A stretch of 64,000 bases of DNA from Gammaproteobacteria bacterium (GCA_024235015.1 JACKNG010000003.1:1-64000); one strand, 5' to 3'. Numbered from the stretch's first letter, positions 23,919 through 34,173 are shown. Numbers and translations are program-made. Notes: a model not told the origin generated them from the letters alone.

Positions 23919-25641
23919 TCGGCGGACGCTCCTCGTCACCCTGCTCGCCTTCGGCGTCTCGATCGCGACCTTGATGACGGTGTTGTCTTACTCACGTGCC
24001 CGCGCCGCGCTGAGCAGCGAGATCCGGCTCAACCTGGAGACGCAGGCGCTGACCCTGATGCAGCAGGTCGAGGCCATGCTGTTCGAACGCGTCAAGGACG
24101 TACAGGGCTGGCGCCGGCTCGACCTGATGCAGGAAGTTCGCGTCGGCGACGTCGACAAGCGCCTCGCGCGCTTCCTCGACGATATCAAGACGGCGTACGC
24201 CGGAGTCTATACGGATCTGTTTTGCGTGGAAAACGGCCGCGTCGTCGCGGCCAGCGACGCCGCTGCGATCGGCCGCCCACTGACGCTGCCGCCGGCCTGG
24301 CTGCATTTCGCCGTCGACGGCAGCGTGCTCGGCTTGAGCCGCCCGCAGCGCCGCGCCGGCGGCGGCGTCGCCTTTCTCGTCGCCGACCTGCCGGACGCCT
24401 TCGGTGACGGTTCGCCGGGACGTCTCGCCGCGGCGCTGAACTGGAACGAGGTCGTCGGCCTGCTCGACCGGGCCGTCGCCGACAGCGGCCGCGACGCCCT
24501 GCTGCTCGATGCGCAGGGCGCGGTGCTGGCCGCCTCGGCCGGCGCCGGCGACACCCCGGCCTGGCCGTTGCCCGCGGGGCTGCACGGCGTCACCGACCAG
24601 GTCGGTGACGACGGCGCGCGCACCCTGCTCGGCTTCGCGCGGGCGCGCGCCCATCGCGGCTTGCCGGATCTCGGCTGGACCTTGCTCGTGCGCACGCCCG
24701 AGCGCAGCGCGTTCGCCGCGGTGCACGCCCTCTTGTGGACCCTGGTCGCGCTGCTCGCGGTGACCGCGCTGGGTGCGGTCGTCCTGGCCCTCGCCATCTC
24801 CGCGCGCGGCGCACGGCCATTGCAGGCGCTGGCCGCCTACACGCGCGACATCGGCCAGGACATCGACACCCCGGCGCGGGCCATCGGCGGCATCACCGAG
24901 ATCCGCCAGCTCTGCGACGCCTTCAACCGCATGGTCGACGACCTGCGCCGCTCGCGCGCCCACCTCGTGCGCGCGAGCAAGCTCGCGGCAGTGGGCGAGA
25001 TGGCGGCCAAGCTCGCCCACGAGGTGCGCACGCCGCTCGGTATCATCCGCTCCTCGGCGCAGCTCATCCGGCGCCAGGATCGCCTCGACGACACCGGCCG
25101 CGAGATGATGGGCTTCATGGTCAACGAGTGCGACCGCATCAACGCCCTGGTCACCAGCCTGCTGGAGTCGGCGCGGCCGCGCGAACCGGTGTTCGAGCGC
25201 GAGGACGTCAATGCCATCGTCGCGCGCGTGCTCGAACTGGCGCAGGGCCGTGCCGGCGAACGCCAGGTCGAACTCGCCTTCAATGCCGCACGCGGGTTGC
25301 CCGCGGTCGACGCCGATCGCGACCAGCTCGTGCAGGTGCTGCAGAACGTCGTCGTCAACGCCATCCAGCAGGTCGGCCCCGGCGGCCACGTGCGCCTGAC
25401 CACCACGCGCGAAGATGCCATGGTGCGCCTCGACATCGAGGACGATGGTCCGGGCATCCCGGCCGAACGCCGCGAGGCGGTGTTCGAACCCTTCGTCAGC
25501 TTCCGCGCCGGCGGCATCGGCCTCGGCCTGCCGGTGGTGCGCGAGATCGTGCAAGCCCACGGTGGCACCATCGGTATCGACGACAGCGCGCTCGGCGGCG
25601 CGCGTTTCCGCATCCACCTGCCACTCGCCCGAGGAGACTGA
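23911..25641 (+). CDS. NtrB/AtoS-type sensor histidine kinase
   Basis: 576 residues. Helix 1 at about 7-24, a large periplasmic double-CACHE-like sensor (35-265), helix 2 at 272-296, HAMP (297-350), then the HisKA box with His370 in A-K-L-A-H-E-V-R-T-P-L-G and a full catalytic domain including D-D-G-P-G-I and G-I-G-L-G-L-P-V-V. It should phosphorylate the sigma54-type regulator encoded four bases downstream. The ATG at 23911 follows GGGGA closely and gives an N-terminal membrane helix. The gene diverges from the porin/binding-protein unit, which may supply its ligand. Confidence 0.9.
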   Translation: MTIRRTLLVTLLAFGVSIATLMTVLSYSRARAALSSEIRLNLETQALTLMQQVEAMLFERVKDVQGWRRLDLMQEVRVGDVDKRLARFLDDIKTAYAGVYTDLFCVENGRVVAASDAAAIGRPLTLPPAWLHFAVDGSVLGLSRPQRRAGGGVAFLVADLPDAFGDGSPGRLAAALNWNEVVGLLDRAVADSGRDALLLDAQGAVLAASAGAGDTPAWPLPAGLHGVTDQVGDDGARTLLGFARARAHRGLPDLGWTLLVRTPERSAFAAVHALLWTLVALLAVTALGAVVLALAISARGARPLQALAAYTRDIGQDIDTPARAIGGITEIRQLCDAFNRMVDDLRRSRAHLVRASKLAAVGEMAAKLAHEVRTPLGIIRSSAQLIRRQDRLDDTGREMMGFMVNECDRINALVTSLLESARPREPVFEREDVNAIVARVLELAQGRAGERQVELAFNAARGLPAVDADRDQLVQVLQNVVVNAIQQVGPGGHVRLTTTREDAMVRLDIEDDGPGIPAERREAVFEPFVSFRAGGIGLGLPVVREIVQAHGGTIGIDDSALGGARFRIHLPLARGD

Positions 25642-25645
25642 AGCG

Positions 25646-27040
<1,395 letters not shown>

Positions 27041-27098
27041 ACGTGCCGCCGCGGCGCGGCCGGGCATGGACGCGCCGGGCAGGCCACGGCGCGATAGC

Positions 27099-27112
27099 GT
27101 GAATCGATTCAC
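27099..27112. promoter_or_regulatory. Perfect 14-bp palindrome, candidate operator
   Basis: GTGAATCGATTCAC is a perfect palindrome between the sigma54-type regulator and the haem-motif barrel gene, about 165 bases before the latter start. A dimeric regulator could bind it. The protein that does so is not identifiable. Confidence 0.45.
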
Positions 27113-27276
27113 AGTCCGGGCAGCATCGCGCGGGAACCTCGCGCGGCGCGGAACTCCTCGTCCGCTTACCACCTCCGAGCGTGCGGTGACTGCACCACCA
27201 CTGTGCGGGCGCCATCGCGGGCCCGCGCTCCGTTCGCCGCGGCGCAGGTCGGCCCATCACGCCAGAGGAATTCGAC

Positions 27277-28719
27277 TTGAACACCATCCTTCCGCTCCCA
27301 GCCGTCGCGTCGGTGCCGCGCGTGGCCGGGCAGGCCTTGCCGCGCCTGCTGTGCTTCCTCGCCCTGTTCGTGCTCGCGCACACGGCCCAGGCGGTGCCCA
27401 GTTTCGCCCGCCAGACCGGCCTTGCGTGCGCCTCCTGTCACTCGCCCTTCCCCCAGCTCACGCCGCTCGGCCGTCGCTTCAAGCTCGGCGGCTACACGAT
27501 GGCGAATACCGACCCGCTGGCCAACCCCGGTGCCGACCTGATGCCGCTCGCGGTCATGCTCGAGGGTACGCCCGGCTTCACCCACACCAGCAAGGCGCAG
27601 GCCGAGGGTGATCTCCCGGCGCGCTTCGACGGCAACGACAACGTCGCCGTCAACCAGGCGAGCCTCTTCTACGCCGGCCGCCTGCTCGGGCCCTACGCCG
27701 AAGCGCTGACCAACAAGGCGGTGGGCGACGTGCTCGACAAGATCGGCGTATTCGTACAGGCGACCTGGGACGGCATCGAGGACAGCTGGTCCTGGGACAA
27801 CGTCGAGGCCCGCGCCGCGACGCCGTTGACGCTCGCCGGACACGACCTCGTGGTCGGCACCTACGTCAACAACAATCCGAGCATGGGCGACCTGTGGAAT
27901 ACCACGCCGGCCTGGAGTTTCCCGTTCGCGGCCTCCGGCCTCGCCCCGGCGCCGACCGCGGCGCCCTTGCTTGCCGGCGGTCTCTCGCAACAGGTTCTCG
28001 GCTTCGGCACCTACGCGATGGTCGACGATCTCCTCTATGTCGATGCCGGCGCCTATTCGACCCTGGCCGCCGGCACGCAGCGCGCATTCGGCGTCGATCC
28101 CACGGGCGAAGCCCGCATCGACGGCCTGGCCCCCTACTGGCGGCTCGCGCTGGAACGGACCCGCGGCGCGCATTCGGTCGAGCTCGGAACCTATGGCCTG
28201 TACGCCAGTACCTACCCGCAGCGCGACGCCAGTCGCGGCACCGATCACTTCACCGACATCGGCCTCGACGCCCAGTACCAGTTCTTCTCCGCCCTGCACG
28301 ACCTCACGCTGCGCGCGAACTGGCTGCACGAGAAACAGACGCTCGGCGCGAGCCAGCGCCTGGGCCTGGCCAGCAATCGCGGCAACACGCTGTGGAACGC
28401 GAGCTTTTCCGGCGCCTACCTGTACGACAAGACCTATGCCGCGAACGTGCAGTACTTCGTCACCGCGGGCAGCCGGGATCCACTGCTCTACGCCACGAAT
28501 TCGGGCGCGCCGGATGCCAACGGCTGGGTTTTCGAGCTCGACTGGCTGCCGTTCAACAAGGCCGGCGGGCCGTCGTTCTGGCCCATGAGCAATCTCAAGT
28601 TGTCACTGCAATACACGCTGTACGGCCGCTTCGACGGTTCCGCGCACAACTACGACGGCAGCGGGCGCAACGCCAGCGACAACGACACCCTGTACCTGTC
28701 GGCCTGGCTTTCGTTCTGA
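27277..28719 (+). CDS. Outer-membrane protein with N-terminal haem-c motif
   Basis: 480 residues. A signal peptide (ends T-A-Q-A) is followed at once by a haem-binding C-A-S-C-H motif near residues 49-53 (context A-R-Q-T-G-L-A-C-A-S-C-H). The rest is a long barrel-like region rich in Tyr, Trp and Asn with strand patterns such as L-Y-A-S-T-Y and the C-terminal W-L-S-F. This combination, one haem motif fused to a porin-like barrel, suggests an electron-accepting or haem-anchored outer-membrane protein. The TTG start is supported by AGAGGAA six bases upstream. It follows the two-component pair and may be its target. Confidence 0.75.
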   Translation: MNTILPLPAVASVPRVAGQALPRLLCFLALFVLAHTAQAVPSFARQTGLACASCHSPFPQLTPLGRRFKLGGYTMANTDPLANPGADLMPLAVMLEGTPGFTHTSKAQAEGDLPARFDGNDNVAVNQASLFYAGRLLGPYAEALTNKAVGDVLDKIGVFVQATWDGIEDSWSWDNVEARAATPLTLAGHDLVVGTYVNNNPSMGDLWNTTPAWSFPFAASGLAPAPTAAPLLAGGLSQQVLGFGTYAMVDDLLYVDAGAYSTLAAGTQRAFGVDPTGEARIDGLAPYWRLALERTRGAHSVELGTYGLYASTYPQRDASRGTDHFTDIGLDAQYQFFSALHDLTLRANWLHEKQTLGASQRLGLASNRGNTLWNASFSGAYLYDKTYAANVQYFVTAGSRDPLLYATNSGAPDANGWVFELDWLPFNKAGGPSFWPMSNLKLSLQYTLYGRFDGSAHNYDGSGRNASDNDTLYLSAWLSF

Positions 28720-28823
28720 GCCCGGTACCGCGCCAGGCAGCGCAGAACGGGCACGCTTCGCGGCGCCGCGATGCAACGCGTCGATTGGATACAATCGGCG
28801 CGCCATCACCACCGCGACGCCGC

Positions 28824-29756
28824 ATGAACGCCCCCACCCTGCCCGACTGGAACGCACCCGAACTCGCCGTCACGCGCCCGGCGCCGGCATGGTTCGGCGA
28901 GGCCCTCGCCCGGCCCTTCGCCTCCCACGTGGTCGACGTCCTCGACTGCCCCATTCACTACCTGCGCTGGACACCGCCGACGGAGAGCGGCGCGCGCCGC
29001 GGGGTCCTGCTCGTCCACGGCGGCGGCGCGCATGCCAACTGGTGGCGCTTCATCGCCCCCTTCCTCGCCGCGGACTACGTGGTCGCCGCGCTCGATCTCT
29101 CGGGCATGGGGGACAGCGGGCGGCGCGACAGCTATGACGCCGCGCAGCGCTCGGCCGAGATGCTCGCCGTCGCCGCCGCAGCCGGCCTCGGTCCGCGGCC
29201 GTTCGTCGTCGGCCATTCCTTCGGTGGTTACCAGGCCATGCGCCTGGGCGCGAAACACGGCGGGGAACTCGGCGGCGTGGTCATCATCGACTCGCCGATC
29301 CGCCCGCCCGGCCACGAGGAAGACCCGGTGCCGCGCCGCGCGCTCAAGGTGGAACGGCACTACCCCAGCTTCGACATCGCCGTCGAACGCTTCCGCCTGA
29401 TGCCGCCGCAGGAATGCGCCAACGACTACCTGGTCGAGTTCATCGCGCGACACTCGATTCGCCAGGCCGCCGCCGGCTGGACCTGGAAGTTCGACGTCGC
29501 GGCGATGGGCGCGCGGCGCTGGGAAGAACCCTTCCCGGAACACTGTGCCAACCTGGCCTGCCGCGCCGCCCTGCTCTACGGCGAACGGAGCGCGCTGGTC
29601 GACGCCAGTGTCGTCCGGCACATGGCCGGGCTGCTCGGCCCGCACGCACCGGTCATCGGTATCCCGGACGCCCACCACCACGTCATGCTCGACCAGCCGC
29701 TGGCCTGCGTCACCGCGCTGCGCGCGGTGCTCGCGGGCTGGGCTTGCGCGGACTGA
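28824..29756 (+). CDS. Alpha/beta hydrolase
   Basis: 310 residues. The fold is shown by H-G-G-G-A-H-A-N-W-W (oxyanion loop), D-L-S-G-M-G-D-S-G, the nucleophile elbow G-H-S-F-G-G (Ser near residue 134) and a late H-H-H-V-M-L-D-Q-P with the catalytic His. This suite is typical of esterases and C-C hydrolases of the meta-cleavage type. No signal peptide. The gene stands alone with about 100 bases before it; the substrate is unknown. Confidence 0.85.
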   Translation: MNAPTLPDWNAPELAVTRPAPAWFGEALARPFASHVVDVLDCPIHYLRWTPPTESGARRGVLLVHGGGAHANWWRFIAPFLAADYVVAALDLSGMGDSGRRDSYDAAQRSAEMLAVAAAAGLGPRPFVVGHSFGGYQAMRLGAKHGGELGGVVIIDSPIRPPGHEEDPVPRRALKVERHYPSFDIAVERFRLMPPQECANDYLVEFIARHSIRQAAAGWTWKFDVAAMGARRWEEPFPEHCANLACRAALLYGERSALVDASVVRHMAGLLGPHAPVIGIPDAHHHVMLDQPLACVTALRAVLAGWACAD

Positions 29757-29781
29757 GCGCAATCACGCCGCGCCCGGTCCC

Positions 29782-30231
29782 TTGGACGTCATTCCCCACA
29801 CCGGTATCGACGCGCTGCGCCTGGGCGACTCGCGCGAGCTCATCGGCGCCGAACTCGGCCCGCCCGATCGCACCACGCGCGACCGCCACGAGGACGGCGA
29901 GGTCTCGGAAATCTGGATCTACCGCCTGATGCGCCTCGAACTCTCGTTCGATTCCGAGCACGACTACCGCCTCGCCCACATCACCTCCTACCACCCCTAC
30001 ACGCTGCTGCGCGGCTTCAACCCCATCGGGCTGACGCCGAAGTTCCTGCTGCAGAAGTACCCGCATCTCGACCTGGACGTCGAGATCACTGCAGACGAGA
30101 AGTACTACACCGATCGCGTACTCGATCTCACCTTTGGCATCGCGCGCGGTCGCGTGGTCAGCCTCACCGTGTTTCCGCAATACGACGAGGGCGGCGAGAA
30201 CGTGATCTGGCCGCCCGCGGCGCCGGGCTGA
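29782..30231 (+). CDS. Small protein of unknown function
   Basis: 149 residues, cytoplasmic. It begins L-D-V-I-P-H-T-G-I-D-A-L-R-L-G-D-S-R-E-L and continues with G-P-P-D-R and two Y-H-P-Y/K-Y-Y-T blocks. The pattern G-I-x-x-L-x-x-G-x-S, then L-G-x-P-D, is seen in many small bacterial proteins of unknown role, some of them immunity proteins. I do not recognise a named family. No ATG fits; the TTG at 29782 has no good ribosome site, so the start is uncertain. It lies 25 bases after the hydrolase gene and may be co-transcribed. Confidence 0.55.
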   Translation: MDVIPHTGIDALRLGDSRELIGAELGPPDRTTRDRHEDGEVSEIWIYRLMRLELSFDSEHDYRLAHITSYHPYTLLRGFNPIGLTPKFLLQKYPHLDLDVEITADEKYYTDRVLDLTFGIARGRVVSLTVFPQYDEGGENVIWPPAAPG

Positions 30232-30387
30232 GTACCGCGAGCGCGGCAACAGTGAGCGGGCATGGCCGCGGGCCAGGCGCGCAGCCTTCGCGGCGCACCT
30301 TCACGCGCCGCTAAGCGACCACCCGAGAAGCCCGCGTAACGCCGCCAACGGGCGGCGCGGACACTCGTGCCGAGCGTCCTGCGCGGG

Positions 30388-31281
30388 TCAGTGCTGCGGA
30401 CGACGCAGTTCGTCCAGCGCGCCGAGGCTGTAGGTGCCGTCGAAGGGTGCGTGCCACGGCACCCCCCAGGCCTCGGCCAGCTTGGCCAGGCGGCCCTCCT
30501 TGGCGAGGTGGGCCAGGGCCTGGTCGATGTGTTCGCGCATGCGGGTGCGCTCCTTGCGCGTGGCGACGTGCAGGTTCCAGCGCGTCGCCGTCGGCGGCTC
30601 GTAACCCGCGACGAGTTCGCAGGCGGCGAAGGCAGGTTCGCGCAGGGCGAGGCCGGACACCCGCAGCATGCGCAGGTGGTAACCGAGCGCCGGCCCCCAC
30701 AACAGGGCGGCATCGACGTCGCCCGCCCGCACCGCGTCGAAGGCCTGGCCGAGCGAGAAATAATTACGCGGCTCGGCCTTGACCGTGAGCAGCGCGAAGT
30801 GCGCCACGGTCTGCGACTGGATGGCCACGCGCTGGCCGCGCAGGGCACGGAAATTCCCCGGTGTATCGGGCTTGCAACGCATCAGTTCGAAGGCCGCGCC
30901 GTAATAGGGTGCCCCCAGGGTGAGGGCGTCGTGGCCGCGCAGGGTCTCGGCGGCCGGACCGGGCACGCTGAAGATCGCATCGCAGTCCTCGCGTGCGAGC
31001 CGTTCCAGCGGCATGTCGCCCTCGTCCAGCTCCTGGATGGTGTCGGGCGCGTCGATCCACACCGGCTCGAGACGGTAGCCGGCCTCGGCCGCGACGGCCG
31101 CGGCGACGTCGACATCGAAGCCGGTGGCGCCGGCGCGCGCCGAGTACGGCATGCTGTTGGCCAGCATGCAGACCTTGAGCGCGGGCGCGGCGGTGGGTCC
31201 CGCCGCCACCGCCGCCATGCTCGCGAACAGCGCGACGAGCGCCGCCGCGCCGTTTGCCCAGGCGCGCCCGGCTGCGCTCAT
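30388..31281 (-). CDS. Quinoprotein-dehydrogenase-associated periplasmic binding protein (XoxJ-like)
   Basis: 297 residues: a signal peptide (ends A-V-A-A) and a family-3 solute-binding fold with V-C-M-L-A-N-S-M-P-Y, G-F-D-V-D-V-A-A-A-V and V-A-I-Q-S-Q-T-V. This class sits next to PQQ alcohol dehydrogenases (MxaJ/XoxJ in methylotrophs) and is thought to help activate or mature them. Its ATG overlaps the dehydrogenase stop by four bases. Downstream of it are about 150 bases with no feature. Confidence 0.85.
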   Translation of the reverse strand: MSAAGRAWANGAAALVALFASMAAVAAGPTAAPALKVCMLANSMPYSARAGATGFDVDVAAAVAAEAGYRLEPVWIDAPDTIQELDEGDMPLERLAREDCDAIFSVPGPAAETLRGHDALTLGAPYYGAAFELMRCKPDTPGNFRALRGQRVAIQSQTVAHFALLTVKAEPRNYFSLGQAFDAVRAGDVDAALLWGPALGYHLRMLRVSGLALREPAFAACELVAGYEPPTATRWNLHVATRKERTRMREHIDQALAHLAKEGRLAKLAEAWGVPWHAPFDGTYSLGALDELRRPQH

Positions 31282-32966
31282 TGCGGCAGGGCGAACACGA
31301 CCAGCGTGCTGCCCAGGGTGGTGATGGGCGGCTCACCGACGATGGTCACGGCGAGACCGCCGCCGCCGCTGGTGAAGGCCACGTACTGGCGGCCGTCCTG
31401 CTTCCAGGTCACCGGCTGCCCGCGGATCGCCGAACCCGTCTGGAACTTCCACAGCAGCTTGCCCGACTTGTCGTCGAAGGCCAGCGCGTAGCCCTCCTGG
31501 TTGCCGGCGAAGACCACGCCGCCGGCAGTGGCGAGTGCGCCACCCACCATGGGGTAGTCGTCGCGGTACTTCCAGGCAATCTCGCCGCTCGCCGGGTCGA
31601 TGGCGACCAGCCGGCCATAGGCCTTGCCGGTTTCGCCCTCGGTCTCGCCGGGACCGCCGCCCCAGAACGGCTGGCCGTGCACGAACACGATCTCTTCCTT
31701 GACCATCTTGGCGCAGGACTCGATCGACGGTACGTACATCAGGTGGGTGGCCGGGCTCCAGGCCCAGGTGAACGAGCCGTTGTTGCCGCCGACGTTACCC
31801 GGGCAGACGAATTCCTTGTGCCCGCCCGGCACCGGCTCGTAGCCCGGGTTGAGGATCGGCCGGCCCTTGGCGTCGAGGCCCTTGGCCCAGTTGACGCGGT
31901 CGGTGTACTGCGTGCCCTTGAGGAACTCGCCGGTAGCGGCGTCGAGCACGTAGACGTAGCCGTTGCGATTGGGTTGCAGAACGACGTGGCGTGACTGGCC
32001 GTCGAGGTCGATGTCGGCGACGACCAGGTTGTTGGTGGCGTCGTAGTCCCACACGTCGTGCGGGGTGAACTGGAAATGCCACTCGAGCTTGCCCGTGGCC
32101 GGTTCGATGGCGAGCACGGAGTTGGTGTAGAGGTTGTCACCGAGGCGACTGTCGCCGTTCCAGTCCGGCGACGGGTTGCCGGTCGGCCAGAACAGCAGGC
32201 CGGTCTTGGCGTCGTAGGTACCGGCTACCCAGCTCGGCCCGCCGCCGGTCTTCCAGGAGTCACCGGCCCAGGTCTCGGCGCCGGCCTCGCCGGCCGCCGG
32301 TACCGTCCACACCCGCCAGCGCCGCTCGCCGGTCTTGATGTCGTAGGCATCGACGAAGCCACGCGCGCCGTATTCGCCGCCGGCGATACCCGAGATGACG
32401 AGGTCGCCGATCACCACCGGCGCGCTGGTCGCGCTGTAACCGGCCTTGTAGTCGTCCATCGCGACGTTCCACACGACCTTGCCGGTGGCGCGCTCGAAGG
32501 CGATGAGGCGGGCGTCGAGCGTGGCCATGAACAGGTGCTCGCCGGCCACCGCGACACCGCGGTTGACCGGGCCGCAGCAGATGCGCAGGTCGCTCGGCAT
32601 CTGGTGCTCGTAGTGCCACAGGGGTTCACCGGTGGCGGCGTCGAGCGCGAACAGGTTGTTGTAGGTGGCGGTCAGGTAGACCACGCCGTCGACCACGATA
32701 GGCGCGCCCGACAGCTGCCCGGGAATGCCGGTCTGGAACAACCAGGCCGGGGCCAGTCCGGCGACGCTGTCACGGTTGACGTCGTCGAGCGGGCTGAAGC
32801 GGGTGTTCTCGTAGTTGCCGCCGTACATGACCCAGCCCGCGGTGTCGCTGGTACCGGCGGCGAGACGCGCGGCGGTGACCGGTTCGGGTGCGGGATCCGC
32901 GGCCGGCACGGCCGCGGCAATGGACAGCAGGGCGCCGCAGACGACGCCCGTCGTGAATTTCCTCAT
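31278..32966 (-). CDS. PQQ-dependent alcohol dehydrogenase, lanthanide type
   Basis: 562 residues, periplasmic, eight-bladed propeller that oxidises alcohols with pyrroloquinoline quinone and passes electrons to cytochrome c. Signal peptide 1-22; adjacent cysteines C130-C131 in I-C-C-G-P-V-N-R-G; metal ligands Glu198 (G-E-Y-G) and Asn264 (T-G-N-P-S-P); catalytic Asp307 in H-D-V-W-D-Y-D. The residue two after the catalytic Asp is Asp309, the mark of lanthanide-dependent enzymes (XoxF, PedH); calcium enzymes have Ala or Ser there. The binding-protein partner overlaps its 3' end. Substrate (methanol or larger alcohols) cannot be decided. Confidence 0.9.
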   Translation of the reverse strand: MRKFTTGVVCGALLSIAAAVPAADPAPEPVTAARLAAGTSDTAGWVMYGGNYENTRFSPLDDVNRDSVAGLAPAWLFQTGIPGQLSGAPIVVDGVVYLTATYNNLFALDAATGEPLWHYEHQMPSDLRICCGPVNRGVAVAGEHLFMATLDARLIAFERATGKVVWNVAMDDYKAGYSATSAPVVIGDLVISGIAGGEYGARGFVDAYDIKTGERRWRVWTVPAAGEAGAETWAGDSWKTGGGPSWVAGTYDAKTGLLFWPTGNPSPDWNGDSRLGDNLYTNSVLAIEPATGKLEWHFQFTPHDVWDYDATNNLVVADIDLDGQSRHVVLQPNRNGYVYVLDAATGEFLKGTQYTDRVNWAKGLDAKGRPILNPGYEPVPGGHKEFVCPGNVGGNNGSFTWAWSPATHLMYVPSIESCAKMVKEEIVFVHGQPFWGGGPGETEGETGKAYGRLVAIDPASGEIAWKYRDDYPMVGGALATAGGVVFAGNQEGYALAFDDKSGKLLWKFQTGSAIRGQPVTWKQDGRQYVAFTSGGGGLAVTIVGEPPITTLGSTLVVFALPQ

Positions 32967-33018
32967 GACCTATCTCTCCCCTCTGCAAACAGGTGCGGCG
33001 CGGCTCGCCGCGAATCTC

Positions 33019-33828
33019 TCAAACCGGTGAATCCGGATCGAATTTCGGCGCCCGTTTCTCGCGGTGCGAGCGTACGCCCTCGACCGCCTCCGGTGAGGCG
33101 AAACCGAGCATCTCGAGCGCCGTGGAGGCGTCGAAGGCCGGGCCGGCCATACGATACCAGTTGTTCAGTGCGTACTTGGTCCAGCGCGTCGCGGCCGGCG
33201 CGGCGTCGCGCAGGCGCCGGGCGACAGCCAGGGCGCGCTCCTGCAACTCGTCGTCCTCGACGCACAGCGAGACCATGCCCAGGCGCTCGGCTTCCACACC
33301 GTCCATCGGCTCGCACAGCAGCAGGTGGTACTTGGCCTTGGCCATGCCGCACAGGAGGGGCCAGTTGATCACGGCGGAGTCGCCGGCGGCAACGCCGAGG
33401 CGGGTGTGGCCGTCGACGATGCGCGCCGACTTCGCCGCGATGGAGATGTCGGCGAGCAGCCCGGCGACGAGGCCGGCGCCGACGGCGGCGCCGTTGATGG
33501 CCGAGACGATGGGCTTGGAACAGTTGATGATGTTGTAGACGAGGTCCCTGGCTTCCTTCCAGGTCCGCGCGCGAGTCTTCGGATCCTCGATCATCTCCTC
33601 GATCATGCCGAAGTCGCCGCCGGCCGAGAACGCGCGGCCCTTGCCGGTGAGGATGACGGCGCTGACCGCGTCGTCTTCGTCGATGTCGCGCCAGATGTAA
33701 GTCAGCTCGCGGTGGCCGTCCTTGTCGAGCGAATTGAGCGTGTCCGGCTTGTTGAACGTGATGCGCAGGATGCGCTCCTCCGGACTGTCGACTTCGAGTA
33801 CCCGGTACTTCTGGTAACGCTGCAGCAT
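33019..33828 (-). CDS. Enoyl-CoA hydratase/isomerase (crotonase family)
   Basis: 269 residues. Crotonase motifs include F-N-K-P-D-T-L-N-S-L near the N-terminus, the oxyanion segment A-F-S-A-G-G-D-F, and the second loop A-I-N-G-A-A-V-G-A-G-L. Two Asp/Glu-rich patches suggest a standard hydratase or isomerase, but the substrate is unknown. It lies upstream of the PQQ dehydrogenase gene with about 50 bases between them. The start ATG at 33828 is followed by a typical N-terminus M-L-Q-R-Y-Q-K-Y. Confidence 0.85.
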   Translation of the reverse strand: MLQRYQKYRVLEVDSPEERILRITFNKPDTLNSLDKDGHRELTYIWRDIDEDDAVSAVILTGKGRAFSAGGDFGMIEEMIEDPKTRARTWKEARDLVYNIINCSKPIVSAINGAAVGAGLVAGLLADISIAAKSARIVDGHTRLGVAAGDSAVINWPLLCGMAKAKYHLLLCEPMDGVEAERLGMVSLCVEDDELQERALAVARRLRDAAPAATRWTKYALNNWYRMAGPAFDASTALEMLGFASPEAVEGVRSHREKRAPKFDPDSPV

Positions 33829-34000
33829 GCCTCCTCCTCTCGAGTTTCAGCGGCGGGTGGCCACCGGCAGCGAGCCGGCGACGCGCTCGCCATGATGCCA
33901 TCGCGGCAGGCGCCGCCGGTAGTGCGGTGGCACATCGCGAAGCGGCACTGGCCGGCGTCCGCCGCCCGGTTCATACTCGGGCCGTGTTCAACGGGAATGA

Positions 34001-34014
34001 AAAGGAGGTGATCC
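34001..34014 (+). promoter_or_regulatory. Perfect extended Shine-Dalgarno sequence
   Basis: AAAGGAGGTGATCC is the exact complement of the 16S rRNA 3' end (GGATCACCTCCTTT), with GGAGG ending seven bases before the ATG at 34016. Such a full-length match is rare and implies strong ribosome capture. Confidence 0.75.
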
Positions 34015-34015
34015 A

Positions 34016-34087
34016 ATGTCTAGTGAGATCAGCTTGACGTCGAACCAGTCCTTGGATCGCGCGCGTGGCGGGGATTGCTCCCTCTGA
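34016..34087 (+). CDS. Small ORF of 23 codons with perfect Shine-Dalgarno
   Basis: ATG to TGA, 23 residues, beginning M-S-S-E-I-S-L-T-S-N and ending R-A-R-G-G-D-C-S-L. It is introduced by a complete anti-SD match and followed by two hairpins, the second with a T run, so it has all parts of a short transcription unit. There is no signal peptide and no known match. It lacks the E-x-x-x-Y pair of PqqA and the two Cys motifs of methanobactin precursors. The first residues resemble alphaproteobacterial-type flagellin N-termini, perhaps by chance. It could be a tiny functional protein, a leader peptide or the readable part of a small RNA. Confidence 0.55.
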   Translation: MSSEISLTSNQSLDRARGGDCSL

Positions 34088-34102
34088 CACGCCGACGATG
34101 CC

Positions 34103-34121
34103 GACCGGGCCGCGCCCGGTC
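34103..34121 (+). other. Hairpin after the small ORF
   Basis: Perfect seven-base stem GACCGGG-CCGCG-CCCGGTC, 15 bases past the stop of the 23-codon ORF and before the terminator. It may be part of a structured 3' region. Confidence 0.5.
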
Positions 34122-34148
34122 ACGAGGTTGGGTGACGTCCAATCTCAC

Positions 34149-34173
34149 GGGGGCCGCGCAAGCGGCCCTTTTT
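34149..34173 (+). terminator. Intrinsic terminator
   Basis: Stem GGGCCGC (34151-34157) and GCGGCCC (34162-34168) with a GCAA loop, followed at once by TTTTT. It is a textbook rho-independent terminator and closes the small-ORF unit before the cytochrome gene. Confidence 0.85.

Noticed and set aside
33931..33947. Sigma54 promoter upstream of the small ORF (TGGCAC)
   Set aside because: The matching -12 GC is one base too far from the -24 GG, and the T run at -12 is missing.
34001..34014. Fragment of a reverse-oriented 16S rRNA gene
   Set aside because: The sequence matches the 16S 3' end complement, but flanks show no rRNA sequence and it is placed exactly as a ribosome site for an ATG.
34016..34087. 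pqqA, methanobactin precursor or decayed flagellin
   Set aside because: Its length suits PqqA, but the E-x-x-x-Y pair is absent; only one Cys is present; similarity to flagellin is limited to about nine N-terminal residues.
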